From Candidatus Eisenbacteria bacterium (GTDB lineage: Bacteria; Eisenbacteria; RBG-16-71-46; SZUA-252): a stretch of 50,703 nucleotides of DNA. Each line of letters starts with the position of its first letter. Position 1 is the first letter of the stretch. The notes under the pieces were generated by a model, which saw only the letters and a list, made by a program, of their open reading frames with translations, had not been told where the DNA came from and did not search any database. The DNA is taken from assembly GCA_005893275.1 (NCBI GenBank), contig VBOW01000025.1, forward strand, positions 1-50,703, read 5' to 3'. The position numbers and the translations under genes were made by a program. Of the stretch, positions 7,805 to 16,552 are shown in pieces.

Positions 7805-8649
7805 TATCCGGCCGCGCCGAAGCTCCGCGCGCCGCGCCATTCGAACCACTGCGTCGGATGCGCGCGAACGTGGGCGTCGAAAAATCGCTGGATCCTGGCC
7901 AGCCCCTGCGAAAGCTCGAGCCCGCCCTTCCCCGGATCGAGCGAAAACGGGGCGTCGAACTCGATCTCCAGCGCCCCATCCGCGGCGAACCTGGAAACCC
8001 CGGGAATCACGAGCGCCCCCGCGCGGCGCGCGAGGAGGAGCGGGCCACGGTCGATGGGCACGATGCCGTCGGTCCCCGGCTTCCGTCGCGGGCGGTCGAC
8101 CAAGGCGGCGATCCACCCGCCGGTCTTGAGGGTCCGGAGCGCGGTCATGACCGGGTGGCTCGAGCAGAGCGTGCGCACGCCTCCGCGCGCCCGTTGCTCC
8201 ACGAAGAAACGGTTTACCGCCGCCAGCCGGTGGGGCGCGGCAAGCGCCTCGACCCCGCCCAACTCCGCGGCGAGCCATCGAAGCGCGCGCTCCCACGGGC
8301 CGAAGTGACCGCTCACCAGCACGGTTCCCGTTCCCGAACGCCGCGCGGTGCGGAGCGCCGCGCGCGCCGGCTCGGAGAGGCGTACGCCCCTGCCATCCTC
8401 CCTCGGCTCGTGCGCGAGGAAGTCACCGACCGCCCGGGCGAATGCACGGTACGTTTGACGCGCGTCCGGAGGCGGGCCGTGCCGTTCTGCCTCGCTCCAG
8501 ATCCACGCGAGATTTCGGCTCACGGCGCGCGCCCGGCGCGGATGCGCGAGCACGTAGAGGTCGGAGATCAGGTGGGCGAGCGGATCGACCGCGCGCTGCG
8601 GAAGCCGGCGGACCAGGAAGGAGGCCAGGCTATAGCCCAGGTCGGTCAC
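7804..8649 (-). CDS. LpxL/HtrB-like lysophospholipid acyltransferase
   Basis: A 281-residue inner-membrane-associated acyltransferase of the lipid A late-acylation (LpxL/LpxM/HtrB) family. The catalytic HX4E motif is present in VSGHFGPWERAL. Other family features are ARAVGDFLAHE before it, and later RPRRKPGTDGIVPIDRGPLLLARRAGALVIPG, where LpxL proteins bind the acyl donor. Family members are typically about 300 residues. GTG 8649 with GAGGG upstream was chosen. Longer in-frame starts are spurious because they translate the 3' half of tRNA-Pro(GGG). Likely job: adding a secondary acyl chain to lipid A or a related lipid. The next gene starts inside its stop codon. Confidence 0.85.
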   Translation of the reverse strand: MTDLGYSLASFLVRRLPQRAVDPLAHLISDLYVLAHPRRARAVSRNLAWIWSEAERHGPPPDARQTYRAFARAVGDFLAHEPREDGRGVRLSEPARAALRTARRSGTGTVLVSGHFGPWERALRWLAAELGGVEALAAPHRLAAVNRFFVEQRARGGVRTLCSSHPVMTALRTLKTGGWIAALVDRPRRKPGTDGIVPIDRGPLLLARRAGALVIPGVSRFAADGALEIEFDAPFSLDPGKGGLELSQGLARIQRFFDAHVRAHPTQWFEWRGARSFGAAG

Positions 8650-8729
8650 GGATCGCCCTCGGATTCGGGGTCCAACGAGAACGCCCCGGGTTTCGGGGCC
8701 GCGGGGCGGGAACCAACAGATCCATTCAA

Positions 8730-8806
8730 TGGTCGGGGCGACAGGATTTGAACCTGCGACCACCTCCACCCCAAGGAGGTGCGCTACCGGGCTGCGCTAC
8801 GCCCCG
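8730..8806 (-). tRNA. tRNA-Pro(GGG)
   Basis: A complete cloverleaf on the minus strand. The acceptor stem is CGGGGCG/CGCCCCG, the D-arm is GCGC/GCGC, and the anticodon stem is CCTCC/GGAGG with loop TTGGGGT, giving anticodon GGG (reads CCC and CCU). The T-arm is GCAGG/CCTGT with TTCAAAT. Discriminator A is followed by an encoded CCA. It lies between the MerR gene and the LpxL-like gene, within 80 bases of the latter's start. Confidence 0.94.
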
Positions 8807-8913
8807 ACCTCAGGGGTTGATGGAGTTCGAGACGGGGGCATCCTACACGAATCGGCGCTCCTCGGACAAGGCGATTCGGAACGCCCGCCTCCCCGTCGGG
8901 ACGACTCGGCGCC

Positions 8914-9300
8914 CTACTTCCTCGCGCGGGCGCGCGAGCCGTTCACGTCGCGATGCAGGATGGTGAGGAGCCCCTCCAGGTCGCGCCTCAGCGCCCGGAG
9001 CATCTCCTCGCGGTCCGTGCGGGTGAAGCTCAGCTCGATCTGCTCGCGGCTCCCTCGATCATCCAGCAGCTTCCTGCGCGCCCCGGCGATCGTGAAGCGC
9101 TGGTCATAGAGAAGCTGCTTCACCTGAAAGAGCGTCTCCACCTCGCGCTTCCGGTACATGCGCGCCCCGCCCCGGCCCTTCTTGGGCCGGAGCATCTTGA
9201 ATTGGGTTTCCCAGTACCGGAGCACATGAGGCTTCACGCCGATCATGTCGCTGACCTCGCTGATGGAGTAGTAGAGCCGTCCGGTCGGAATCGATTTCAC
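8914..9300 (-). CDS. MerR-family transcriptional regulator
   Basis: A 128-residue DNA-binding protein. The N-terminal winged helix-turn-helix is clear: YYSISEVSDMIGVKPHVLRYWE is the recognition part, followed by the wing GRGGARMYRKREVETL. A dimerising helix follows (FQVKQLLYDQRFTIAGARRKL) and then a short charged tail. No effector domain or cysteine metal-binding site is visible, so the inducer is unknown. Start GTG 9300 is supported by an excellent GAGGAGGT ribosome site six bases upstream. It begins four bases after the gpsA stop, so it is the last gene of the der-plsY-gpsA-merR run. Short MerR-like proteins of this type are common next to such genes in FCB-group genomes. Confidence 0.9.
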   Translation of the reverse strand: MKSIPTGRLYYSISEVSDMIGVKPHVLRYWETQFKMLRPKKGRGGARMYRKREVETLFQVKQLLYDQRFTIAGARRKLLDDRGSREQIELSFTRTDREEMLRALRRDLEGLLTILHRDVNGSRARARK

Positions 9301-9304
9301 GCGG

Positions 9305-10333
9305 TCACCTCCTCGTCAGTGCTCGTGGTTCCGATTTGAGGTCCCGAGTCAGCAATTCCCGAATCGCCGCTTTGGCGCTCTTCCCATCGTAAAGAATCGC
9401 GCGGACCTGCTCCGCAATGGGAAGCTCCACGCCGTGCCGCCGGGCAAGGTCCACCGCGGCATGGGCCGTCCCCACTCCCTCCACGACCATCTTCGTCGCG
9501 GCGAGCGCCTCCTCGAGCTTCATTCCCTTTCCGATCGCTTCTCCCAGGCGTCGGTTCCGGCTGTGCCGGCTCATCGCGGTCGCGATCAGATCTCCCATCC
9601 CGGCGAGCCCCGAGAAAGTGCCCGGGCGCGCCCCGAGCGCCTCGCCGAGCCGCGCGATCTCGACGAGGCCGCGCGTGAGAAGAGCCCCCTTCGTGGAGTC
9701 GCCGAAGCCCAGGCCGTCGCAGATTCCGGCGGCGATCGCGACCACGTTCTTGAGCGCGGCCGCGATCTCGACCCCGACCACGTCGTCGTTCGTGTAGACC
9801 CGGAACCGTTCGGTCGAAAACACATCCTGGACCAGCGCGGCCGTGCCGGCGTCGCTCGAGGCCGCCACCACCGCCGTGGGCACCTGGCGCGATACCTCCT
9901 CGGCATGGCTCGGGCCCGCGAGGACCACGATGCTCCGGTGGAGATTCTGGGGCAGCACCTGGGCGAGCACCTCGCTCATTCGCAGGAGCGTCTTGGGCTC
10001 GAGCCCCTTGCTCCCCACCACGATCGCCCGCGCGTTCGCAACCTTGGGGCCCGCCCCCGCGAGGAGCGCGGTGGCGACCTCGCGCATCGCGCGCGATGGG
10101 GTGGCGAGCACGATGATGTCGGCCCCGTCCACCGCTTCTTGCGTGGAGGTCGTGATCGCCACGCCGCCCGGGATCGGGACCCCGGGGAGAAAGGTTGCGT
10201 TCTCGCGGGTGAGCCGCATCCGCTCGGCTTCCTCCGCTTCGTAGACCCAAAGACGCACCTCGTGCCCCTTGGAATCGAGAAGGATCGCAAGCGTTGTTCC
10301 CCAGCCCCCGCCCCCGAGCGTTCCGATCCTCAC
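9305..10333 (-). CDS. gpsA: Glycerol-3-phosphate dehydrogenase [NAD(P)+]
   Basis: A 342-residue cytosolic enzyme that reduces dihydroxyacetone phosphate to sn-glycerol 3-phosphate, the backbone for phospholipids. The N-terminal Rossmann motif is RIGTLGGGGWGTTLAILL. The catalytic region has LAGPSHAEEVSRQVPTAVV, and the substrate-binding part has AALKNVVAIAAGICDGLGFGDSTKGAL with its conserved Lys, and SRHSRNRRLGEAIGKG. Start GTG 10333 overlaps the plsY stop by four bases (GTGA). Its product feeds PlsY directly, so the coupled pair makes metabolic sense. Confidence 0.96.
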   Translation of the reverse strand: MRIGTLGGGGWGTTLAILLDSKGHEVRLWVYEAEEAERMRLTRENATFLPGVPIPGGVAITTSTQEAVDGADIIVLATPSRAMREVATALLAGAGPKVANARAIVVGSKGLEPKTLLRMSEVLAQVLPQNLHRSIVVLAGPSHAEEVSRQVPTAVVAASSDAGTAALVQDVFSTERFRVYTNDDVVGVEIAAALKNVVAIAAGICDGLGFGDSTKGALLTRGLVEIARLGEALGARPGTFSGLAGMGDLIATAMSRHSRNRRLGEAIGKGMKLEEALAATKMVVEGVGTAHAAVDLARRHGVELPIAEQVRAILYDGKSAKAAIRELLTRDLKSEPRALTRR

Positions 10334-10965
10334 GAGACCCTCCCCTGCTTCCTATCCAAGATTGGCGGCTCGGTTCCCGAGAGGAGCCGCTCGATATTGG
10401 CCTTGTGGCGCACGATTACGAGGAGCGCCACCACCGCCGCGATCACGCTGAGCAGCACGCGGTGGGGGTCGCCCCGGAGAAGGAGCAGGACGAGGAACGG
10501 ATACGCGAGCGCGGCGCCGATCGAGCCCACCGAAACCCTACGCGTAAGGAGCACGAGCAGGATCCAGAGCCCGAGGGCGAGGAGCGTGGGGGTGGGAGCG
10601 ATCGCGAGAAAGACGCCGAGGCTCGCCGCGACACCGCGCCCGCCCCGGAAGCCGAGCCAGGGGGAAAACACGTGCCCCACGATCGCCGCCATGCCGCCCG
10701 CGATCTTCGCCACGAGGAGCGTATCCGGCGAGGCATCCCCGCCCGCGGCGCGGACCAGGAGGACCGGAATCAGCGCCGCGAGGAAGCCCTTCGCCGCGTC
10801 GAGCGCGAACACGAGGATTCCCCAGCGGGCCCCGAGAACGCGGTACGCGTTGGTCGCTCCGACATTCCGGCTGCCCGCCGTTCGCAGGTCGACGCCGCGG
10901 GCGCGACCGATCCAGAGGCCGGACGGAAGGCCGCCGAGGAGAAACCCGATCAGAGTGGAGGTCAC
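10330..10965 (-). CDS. plsY: Glycerol-3-phosphate acyltransferase PlsY
   Basis: A 211-residue polytopic inner-membrane enzyme that transfers an acyl group from acyl phosphate to glycerol 3-phosphate, the first step of phospholipid synthesis. It shows the three PlsY loops: GSRNVGATNAYRVLG near the N-terminus, AIVGHVFSPWLGFRGGRGVAASLG in the middle, and RVSVGSIGAALAYP later. Several hydrophobic segments separate them. Start GTG 10965 lies 46 bases after der. It overlaps gpsA by four bases. Acyl phosphate normally comes from PlsX, which is not in the window. Confidence 0.96.
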   Translation of the reverse strand: MTSTLIGFLLGGLPSGLWIGRARGVDLRTAGSRNVGATNAYRVLGARWGILVFALDAAKGFLAALIPVLLVRAAGGDASPDTLLVAKIAGGMAAIVGHVFSPWLGFRGGRGVAASLGVFLAIAPTPTLLALGLWILLVLLTRRVSVGSIGAALAYPFLVLLLLRGDPHRVLLSVIAAVVALLVIVRHKANIERLLSGTEPPILDRKQGRVS

Positions 10966-11011
10966 GAGGAGTGGTATCGGCGTCTCCGCGCTACGGCGGG
11001 GGAAGGCCCGC

Positions 11012-12325
11012 CTATTGGCTCCGCTTCCAGTCGAGCACGATCGGAATCCCCTGGAAGCCGAAACGCTCCCTCAAACCACGCTCCAGGTAACTTACATAAT
11101 TCTTGATCCGATATCGAGGATTGTTCACATACAAAGCGAAGGTGGGCGGTTTGGTGGAGGTCTGCGCCGCGTAATAGAACTTGAGGTGCTTTCCGGCCGG
11201 CGTGGCGGGCGGCCGGACGCGGTTCAGGATGTCGTGCACCGCCTTGTTGAGCTCGGGCGTGGGGATCAATCGAGAGTACTCGCGGTAGACCCGTTCGGAG
11301 GCGGGGAGAATCTTCGCGACGCCCGCGCCCGTCTTCGCAGACACGTAGAGGCGTGGGGCGTGCTCCAGGAAGGGGTACATCCGCGTGAATTCCTCCTCGA
11401 TCGCCTCCCTCGTGGCGGACGGGTCCGAGACGAGATCCCACTTGTTGAAGACCACGACGATCGCTTTCGTACGCTCTTCCGCGAGCGACGCGAGGCGTGC
11501 CTCCTGCTTGGCCGGCTCCCGGGAGACATCCACCACCAGGACCACGATGTCGGCCCTGGAAATCGCGCGCAGCGCGCGGGTTATGCCGTAAAACTCGACG
11601 GGATCGTGCACTTTGGATTCGCGCCGCATGCCGGCCGTATCGACGAGCACATAGGTCCGGGAACCGTGCCGGATCGTGGTGTCGACGGCGTCCCGCGTGG
11701 TGCCTGGCGCCTCGTCCACGACCATCCGCTCCTGGCCCACGAGCCGATTCACGAGCGAGGATTTCCCGACGTTGGGACGGCCCACCACGGCGATTCGGAC
11801 CGCGTCCGGATCGAGCGCCGCGGGCTCCGCTCCCGGCAGGGCCGAGGTGATGAGATCGAGGAGGTCCCCGGACATGCGACCGTGGAGCGCCGAGACGGGA
11901 ACCGGATCGCCCAACCCCAGGGCATAGTACTCGGCCAGCTCCGCCTGGGGCCGGGAGGTGTCCACCTTGTTCACGACGAGCACCGCCGGCCGTCCGCGCT
12001 TGCGGATGCGATCGGCAACCTCGAGGTCCAGCGGCGTGACGCCCTCCTTCCAGTCCAGCACGAGGAGGGTGAGGTCCGCTTCATCGATCGCGTATTCCGT
12101 CTGCCTCATGATCTGACGTTGAATGGGCTGCGCGCTCAGGGGATCGATCCCGCCGGTATCCACGAGCAGAAACGTCCGGCCGTTCCACGTCGCCTCGGCG
12201 TAATGGCGATCCCGCGTCAAGCCGGGAAGCTCGTCGACGATGGCCTGGCGCTGACCCAGAATTCGGTTGAAGAGGGTGGATTTCCCGACGTTCGGGCGGC
12301 CTACGACGGCGACGATCGGCAGCAT
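11012..12325 (-). CDS. der: Ribosome biogenesis GTPase Der (EngA)
   Basis: A 437-residue tandem GTPase needed for 50S subunit maturation. The first G domain has GRPNVGKSTLFNRI, DTGGI and NKVD. The second has GRPNVGKSSLVNRL, DTAGM and NKWD. A KH-like C-terminal domain ends in FGFQGIPIVLDWKRSQ. Length matches the family. ATG 12325 starts directly at the first G domain; an in-frame GTG at 12331 is possible. The DUF512 radical-SAM gene ends eight bases upstream, and that pairing with der is common in bacteria. Confidence 0.96.
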   Translation of the reverse strand: MLPIVAVVGRPNVGKSTLFNRILGQRQAIVDELPGLTRDRHYAEATWNGRTFLLVDTGGIDPLSAQPIQRQIMRQTEYAIDEADLTLLVLDWKEGVTPLDLEVADRIRKRGRPAVLVVNKVDTSRPQAELAEYYALGLGDPVPVSALHGRMSGDLLDLITSALPGAEPAALDPDAVRIAVVGRPNVGKSSLVNRLVGQERMVVDEAPGTTRDAVDTTIRHGSRTYVLVDTAGMRRESKVHDPVEFYGITRALRAISRADIVVLVVDVSREPAKQEARLASLAEERTKAIVVVFNKWDLVSDPSATREAIEEEFTRMYPFLEHAPRLYVSAKTGAGVAKILPASERVYREYSRLIPTPELNKAVHDILNRVRPPATPAGKHLKFYYAAQTSTKPPTFALYVNNPRYRIKNYVSYLERGLRERFGFQGIPIVLDWKRSQ

Positions 12326-12333
12326 GGCCACGC

Positions 12334-13614
12334 TCAAGCGCGTGACGAATCGAAGCCGATCTGGATCGGAATTCCGAGCGCCTTTCCCAGATCGCTCCGG
12401 GTGCGATCGTCGAGGAAAAGCTCCTCTTCCTTGAGGCAGTTGGGAGGGAGAAGCACCCGGTCGAAGGGACCCCTCGCTTCGAGGGCGCGCTGGATGTCCG
12501 CGCCCACGAGGAGCCCGCTCACGGTCACGGTGTCGCCGAAGTATTCGTTCCGCACGACGCAGAGGGAGGCGTCGACCGAGGCGGGACGGCGCTCCTCGAG
12601 GAGGCGCTCCATCGTCGGCGCGGCGCTCGCGCCGGTCACGATCGCGACCCGCTCGCGCCTTCCGTTTCGCGCACGAACCGTGTCCTTGCCGGAGAGCCAC
12701 CGGTCCATCGTCTGGCGGAGCATGCCGATCCCGTTTTCGAGCTGCGGGAACCCTTCATAGGCGGCCGCCGGGGGCACCTCTTCCCCCGCCAGCGTGTACA
12801 TCTCGTCCGCGGCGAATACGACCCTTGTCTTCATGCGGCGCACGAAATCCTTCTGGAATCGGTGCACCTCCCGGAGCGCGGCGACGGCATCCTCGCGGGT
12901 GAAGACCCGGAGCTGCGGGAGCCGCTCGCGGTGCTTCGTGAGCCCCACCGGCACGACCGCGATCGTCGCCACTCCCGGGTGGCGGCCGGCGAGCTCCACG
13001 ATCGATTTCGTGAGGACCGCCCCGTCATTCAGGCCCGGGCAGATCACGAGCTGCGTGTGGATCTCGATCCCGGCGGCGCAAAGCCGGTCGATCTGCTCGA
13101 GAATCTTCCCCGACTTGGGATTCTTCATCATGCGCACCCGCACCTCGGGATCGGTCGCGTGCACGGAGACATACAGGGGCGAGAGCCTCTCGTCGATGAT
13201 CCGCTGGAACTCGATCTCCGAGAGGTTCGTGAGTGTGATGAAGTTGCCGTGGACGAACGAGAACACATAGTCATCGTCCTTGATCAAGAGCTCGCGGCGG
13301 ACACCCTTCGGATGTTGGTAGACGAAGCAGAAAACACAGTTGTTGTGGCAGCGTTTCGGCTGCCGCGCCTCGAACTCGGCGCCGAAGGGAACGCCGTACT
13401 CCCGCCTGCCTTCGACATCGCGCGTCGCGCCGTCCTTCGCGAGGATTCGGATGCGCAGAAATTCCTCGGAAGACTGGGCGGCGAAGTCGATTTCGTCGTG
13501 CAACGGCACGTCGTTGATCGCCACGATGCGCTCGCCGCGGCGGATGCCGAGCCGGAAGGCCAGGCCGTTTGGATCGACGGCGGCGACGGTGAAAGGATCA
13601 CTGAGACCGATCAC
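12334..13614 (-). CDS. DUF512 protein with PDZ and radical-SAM-like domains
   Basis: A 426-residue protein of the conserved PDZ/radical-SAM/DUF512 family. Residues 1-70 form a PDZ-like domain with LGIRRGERIVAINDVPL. Cysteines at 89, 93 and 96 (CHNNCVFC) form a CX3CX2C cluster typical of radical-SAM [4Fe-4S] enzymes. HATDPEVRVRMM and QLVICPGLNDG belong to the core barrel. The C-terminal DUF512 half includes GLTKHRERLP. The reaction is unknown; association with der suggests a translation or ribosome-linked job, but this is inference. Start GTG 13614 has GAGGAA upstream. Confidence 0.88.
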   Translation of the reverse strand: MIGLSDPFTVAAVDPNGLAFRLGIRRGERIVAINDVPLHDEIDFAAQSSEEFLRIRILAKDGATRDVEGRREYGVPFGAEFEARQPKRCHNNCVFCFVYQHPKGVRRELLIKDDDYVFSFVHGNFITLTNLSEIEFQRIIDERLSPLYVSVHATDPEVRVRMMKNPKSGKILEQIDRLCAAGIEIHTQLVICPGLNDGAVLTKSIVELAGRHPGVATIAVVPVGLTKHRERLPQLRVFTREDAVAALREVHRFQKDFVRRMKTRVVFAADEMYTLAGEEVPPAAAYEGFPQLENGIGMLRQTMDRWLSGKDTVRARNGRRERVAIVTGASAAPTMERLLEERRPASVDASLCVVRNEYFGDTVTVSGLLVGADIQRALEARGPFDRVLLPPNCLKEEELFLDDRTRSDLGKALGIPIQIGFDSSRA

Positions 13615-13648
13615 GGGGGTTCCTCGGAAGAAAAGACACGATGGGAAT

Positions 13649-13680
13649 AAGGCCGAGTGATTCTAAGCACTTCCGGCCTT
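13649..13680 (-). terminator. Inverted repeat, probable terminator or processing hairpin after tRNA-Gly
   Basis: Arms AAGGCCGGAAGTG and CACTCGGCCTT (minus strand) pair around a short loop CTTAGAAT, with a two-base bulge. It lies between tRNA-Gly(CCC) and the DUF512 gene, both on the minus strand. Only a weak T-containing tail (ATTCCC) follows, so it is not a textbook intrinsic terminator. Confidence 0.5.
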
Positions 13681-13741
13681 CCAATCAAGTGTCGCCTGAA
13701 TGCCGGAGCGGCCCGGCCGGCCCGAGCGCCGAGAAAGAACA

Positions 13742-13816
<75 letters not shown>

Positions 13817-13842
13817 TCACACGGTGTTGGCCCGGTCCCAGG

Positions 13843-14835
13843 CTAGGGCCTGTCCACCGCAGGGTCAAGCCGATCTTCGATTTCGCGGGTCGCGCGACCG
13901 AGATCCCCTGATGCGTTGAGCTCGATCCACCGTACCCCCCGCGTGTTTCGAAACCAGGTCTCCTGGCGCTTCGCGAGCTGGCGCGTCCTGAGCGCGATCG
14001 CGGCACGCGCTTCCTCGAGCGTCATCGCCCCCTTTATATGTGCGAGGAGCTCCCGGTATCCGAGCGTCCGCGGACCCGGCGTGCTCTCGGGCAAAGCGGA
14101 TTCCAGGAGCCGCTTCGCCTCCTCGAGGAATCCGCGCTCGAGCTGCCGGTCGAGGCGGGCCGCGATCCGATCGCGCAGCGCGGGCCGCGGCCAGCGGAGC
14201 CCGAAGAGGAGCGCGGGAAGCGGCGCGCGCGCCTTCTCCCGCCGCAGCGCGCTGATCGGTCGGCCCGTCAGCTCGTAGACTTCGAGCGCACGCACGACGC
14301 GCACCGGATCTCCGGGAAGGATTCCCGCCAGCGCATCGGGATCGACCCGCCGCAAATCCTCGCGGAGCGAGTCGAGCCCCTCCTCGCGGATCCGCCGCGT
14401 GAGGCGCTCGCGGATCGCGTCGTCGCGCGCCGGCCCTTCGAACAGCCCCTCGAGCAGGGCGCGGATGTAGAGCCCGGAACCCCCCGCAACGATCGGGAGC
14501 TTCCCCCGGGATTCGATGTCCCGGATGGCCGCGCGGGCCTCGCGGCCGTAGCGCCCCGCGCTATAGGTCTCGGCGGGATCGAGGAACGCGACGAAGTGAT
14601 GCGCGACCCGAGACCGATCCTCCGGGGTCGGCGCCTCGGTGCCGATCTCGAGGCCGCGATAGATCTGCCGGGAGTCGGCGCCGACGATCTCCCCCCCGAG
14701 CCGCTCCGCGAGGCGCATCGCCACGTCGCTCTTGCCCGACGCGGTCGCGCCGACCAGCACGATGCGACGCGGGCTCGGTGTCTCGCTACCGGCGCCCGAA
14801 GCGACGGTCCAGCTCCTCCATCGGGACGCGGACAT
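13843..14835 (-). CDS. miaA: tRNA dimethylallyltransferase MiaA
   Basis: A 330-residue enzyme that prenylates A37 of tRNAs reading U-starting codons. The P-loop is GATASGKS, followed by ADSRQIYRGLEIGT. Other family segments are VGGSGLYIRALLEGL, the conserved RVVRALEVYELTGRPIS and, near the C-terminus, TLGYRELLAHIKG and RTRQLAKRQETWFRN. ATG 14835 makes the frame overlap mutL by 50 bases. No ATG, GTG or TTG start lies nearer the P-loop without cutting into it, so the overlap is probably real. The mutL-miaA order is known from proteobacteria too. Confidence 0.94.
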   Translation of the reverse strand: MSASRWRSWTVASGAGSETPSPRRIVLVGATASGKSDVAMRLAERLGGEIVGADSRQIYRGLEIGTEAPTPEDRSRVAHHFVAFLDPAETYSAGRYGREARAAIRDIESRGKLPIVAGGSGLYIRALLEGLFEGPARDDAIRERLTRRIREEGLDSLREDLRRVDPDALAGILPGDPVRVVRALEVYELTGRPISALRREKARAPLPALLFGLRWPRPALRDRIAARLDRQLERGFLEEAKRLLESALPESTPGPRTLGYRELLAHIKGAMTLEEARAAIALRTRQLAKRQETWFRNTRGVRWIELNASGDLGRATREIEDRLDPAVDRP

Positions 14836-16549
14836 AGGTGGGGCGCCCGTGCGGATCGCCGTGAGGAAGGCTCGTGGCGAAGAGTCGGTCGAAGAGAGCG
14901 CGCCGCTCGATCGGGCTCAGGATCTGTCCGCTCCTCACCGCGGCGTGGCAGGCGAAGGACTTCGCGATGTGCTCCTCGGGCGGCTCTCCGCCCTCCCCGA
15001 GGGTGTCCACCGAGCCAAGCACGGCCTTCAGGGAGTCGATCGCGGCCTCCTCGGGTATGGAGGCGGGTACGCCGCGCACGGCGACCTGCCGCTCGCCGAA
15101 GAGGGACGCCTCGTATCCGAGCCTTCGCAGGTGCGGCTCCATCATGAGCAGCGCATCCAGCTCGGCGGGCGTGAGGTCCACCACCCTCGGAAACAGGAGC
15201 ACCTGGCTCGTGCCGGTCCCGCCATAGAGGTAGGCGCGCGCTTCCTCGTAGAGAATCCGTTCGTGGGCTGCGTGCTGATCGACGATGACGAGCCCTCCTC
15301 GGATCGGCGCGAGCAGGTAGCGCTCATGGAGCTGCCAGATGGGTATCTCGGGCTCCCCGAGGCTTTCCTGGACGTCCCCCCCTTCTCGCTCCTGGGCCGC
15401 GGGGACGGGGGGCGCATAGAGCGCGAGCATGAGCGAGCCCTCGCCCTCCATCCCGGCGGCCCACGCGTCGCCCGTCTCCGGGCGGACCGCGTACGCCCGC
15501 GCCCCTTCCGGCCCCGGCTCCGCGACCGATCCCGCATCCGGCAGCGCGATCCCGGCGGGCACGTACCGGCGCATCGCGGCCTCGACCGCGCGGCGGACCA
15601 CCTGAAACACGCGCGCCTCGTCGCGGAAGCGAACCTCCCGTTTCGTCGGGTGGACGTTCGAATCGACCATCGATGGATCGATCTCGATCAAGACGAGCGC
15701 GAGCGGATACCGCTCCCCCGGCAGGAGATTTCCGTATCCTTGGCGCAGGGCGGCGCCCAGGGTGGCGGAAGAGACCACCCGGCCGTTCACGGCGAACGTC
15801 TGATGGTCGCGCGAGGCGCGGGCTTGCTCGGGGGCGCCGAGCACGCCGCTCACGTGAATCCCCCCCGCCTCGTGATCGAACGCGGCCGAGCCCTCCTCCG
15901 GGCCTTTCCCATAGAGCACATGCCAGCGCTCGAGCAGATCGCCGGATTCGGGAAGATCCGTGTCCTCCCGTCCTTCGACGGAGAATCTCCAATGGATCCG
16001 GGGGTACGTGAGGGCGTAATTCCACACCACGCGGCTCAGCACGCGGATCTCCGCCTCGCGCGATTTAAGAAACCGAAGCCGCGCCGGCGTGTTGAAAAAG
16101 AGGTCCTCCACGATCACGGTCGTTCCCACCGCGCGGCCGACGCCCGAGACCTGAATCACGGCGCCGCCCAAAGCCTCTACCTGGGTTCCCGTCAGATCCT
16201 CGCTCGAGCGGGTGGAGAGCGCGAAGCGCGATACCTCGGCGATGCTCGCGAGCGCTTCCCCCCGAAAGCCGAGCGATCGGATGCGCGCGAGATCGTCCGC
16301 GGATTCGATCTTGCTCGTCGCGTGGCGGCGGAGCGCCAAGAGGGCATCCTCGCGCGACATCCCCGCGCCGTCGTCCTGCACGCGGATCAATCGCTCGGGG
16401 TGCGAGGCGACATGGATCGCGACGAGCGTGCTGCCGGCGTCCAGCGCGTTCTCGATCAACTCCTTCGCGACCGCGGCGGGGCGGTCAACGACCTCGCCGG
16501 CGCGAATTTTTCCTACGACCGAAGGGTCGAGGATGCGGATGGGCGGCAT
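14786..16549 (-). CDS. mutL: DNA mismatch repair protein MutL
   Basis: A 587-residue GHKL ATPase that couples MutS mismatch recognition to strand incision. ATPase motifs are present: ELIENALDAGS, QDDGAGMSREDALLAL and FRGEALASIAEVSRF. The C-terminal domain has DQHAAHERILYEE, matching the DQHAx2Ex4E endonuclease motif, so this MutL probably nicks DNA itself as in organisms without MutH. The start ATG is 3 bases after the M24 peptidase stop. miaA starts inside its 3' end. mutS is in the same window at 24437-27046. Confidence 0.96.
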   Translation of the reverse strand: MPPIRILDPSVVGKIRAGEVVDRPAAVAKELIENALDAGSTLVAIHVASHPERLIRVQDDGAGMSREDALLALRRHATSKIESADDLARIRSLGFRGEALASIAEVSRFALSTRSSEDLTGTQVEALGGAVIQVSGVGRAVGTTVIVEDLFFNTPARLRFLKSREAEIRVLSRVVWNYALTYPRIHWRFSVEGREDTDLPESGDLLERWHVLYGKGPEEGSAAFDHEAGGIHVSGVLGAPEQARASRDHQTFAVNGRVVSSATLGAALRQGYGNLLPGERYPLALVLIEIDPSMVDSNVHPTKREVRFRDEARVFQVVRRAVEAAMRRYVPAGIALPDAGSVAEPGPEGARAYAVRPETGDAWAAGMEGEGSLMLALYAPPVPAAQEREGGDVQESLGEPEIPIWQLHERYLLAPIRGGLVIVDQHAAHERILYEEARAYLYGGTGTSQVLLFPRVVDLTPAELDALLMMEPHLRRLGYEASLFGERQVAVRGVPASIPEEAAIDSLKAVLGSVDTLGEGGEPPEEHIAKSFACHAAVRSGQILSPIERRALFDRLFATSLPHGDPHGRPTYVRVPMEELDRRFGRR

Positions 16550-16552
16550 CGA

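Noticed and set aside
8650-8769. Upstream extension of the LpxL-like gene beginning MEVVAGSNPVAP
   Set aside because: That peptide is translated from the 3' half of tRNA-Pro(GGG), a known artefact.
9434-12760. Very long plus-strand open frame antisense to gpsA, plsY, der and the DUF512 gene
   Set aside because: It is compositional: high GC leaves few stops, its protein is Arg/Gly/His-rich with no fold, and it covers four conserved genes on the other strand.
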